A program made the position numbers and the translations under genes. Source: Saprospiraceae bacterium (GTDB lineage Bacteria > Bacteroidota > Bacteroidia > Chitinophagales > Saprospiraceae). Taken from it: 6,639 nucleotides of DNA. The DNA lies in NCBI GenBank assembly GCA_013001805.1, contig JABDLW010000008.1, forward strand, positions 1 through 6,639. The letters run 5' to 3'. Of this stretch, positions 6,597 to 6,639 are shown in pieces. Position 1 is the first letter of the stretch. Each line of letters begins with the position of its first letter. Under the pieces are notes generated by a model. The model was not told the DNA's origin. It ran no database searches and saw only the letters and a list, made by a program, of their open reading frames with translations.

Positions 6597-6639
6597 TCCT
6601 CATCTGTAATTCTTGTTTCGCCTCCAGCGGGGCAAACTT

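Larger units (their letters stand above)
6298..6639. other. 342-base stretch without a recognisable gene
   Basis: Reading the minus strand in all three frames from the right edge gives only short stretches ending in stops (for example ITDEE then stop, and DRYSSL then stop). I see no long conserved product on the plus strand either. The segment holds an intrinsic terminator (6424-6448), a 48-codon ORF just before it, and an AT-rich leader upstream of the DinB-like gene with no convincing promoter. It is most likely the 3' end or decayed remains of an upstream minus-strand gene plus the DinB-like gene's upstream region. Confidence 0.5.

Noticed and set aside
1..6639. CRISPR array, insertion sequence ends, tRNA genes, defence or phage genes
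   Set aside because: No regularly spaced repeats, terminal inverted repeats, cloverleaf-like segments or matching protein motifs were seen on either strand.

Overview
The window looks like chromosomal DNA of an aerobic, free-living member of the Bacteroidota, perhaps Saprospiria-like. This is inferred from moderate GC, AT-rich gaps, start codons without clear Shine-Dalgarno sequences, a TonB-dependent receptor paired with a ChaN-like partner, and an exported DinB-fold protein of a kind I associate with that phylum. No lineage marker such as rRNA is present. Every gene I can support lies on the minus strand, so transcription runs from high to low coordinates. No tRNA, rRNA, CRISPR array, transposase or phage gene was found.

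In transcription order: (1) 6298-6639 has no recognisable gene. It holds a good minus-strand intrinsic terminator (6424-6448) and, just before it, an unconvincing 48-codon ORF. (2) 5716-6297 encodes a small exported DinB-fold protein of unknown role. (3) 3691-5634 encodes a BtuB/Cir-type TonB-dependent outer-membrane receptor. It has no in-frame ATG near its N-terminus and apparently starts at TTG. Twelve bases later, 2815-3678 encodes an exported ChaN-family protein. The pair suggests uptake of haem or an iron complex. (4) 1893-2633 is a PhaB/FabG-like short-chain dehydrogenase. Eight bases later, 694-1884 is an ACAD10/11-type acyl-CoA dehydrogenase with Asp where most of the superfamily has the catalytic Glu. 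(5) 1-491 is the N-terminal third of a 4-hydroxybutyryl-CoA dehydratase (AbfD type) that keeps the first two Fe-S cysteines. It runs off the left edge.

The last three genes fit a CoA-thioester catabolic route. The dehydratase would convert 4-hydroxybutyryl-CoA to crotonyl-CoA, the SDR would oxidise a 3-hydroxyacyl-CoA, and the dehydrogenase would act on an acyl-CoA, possibly one derived from a 4-hydroxy acid. Each family assignment is well supported by motifs. The joint pathway is inference from gene neighbourhood and is the most interesting point here. I found no clearly novel system; the rest is ordinary Bacteroidota gene content.
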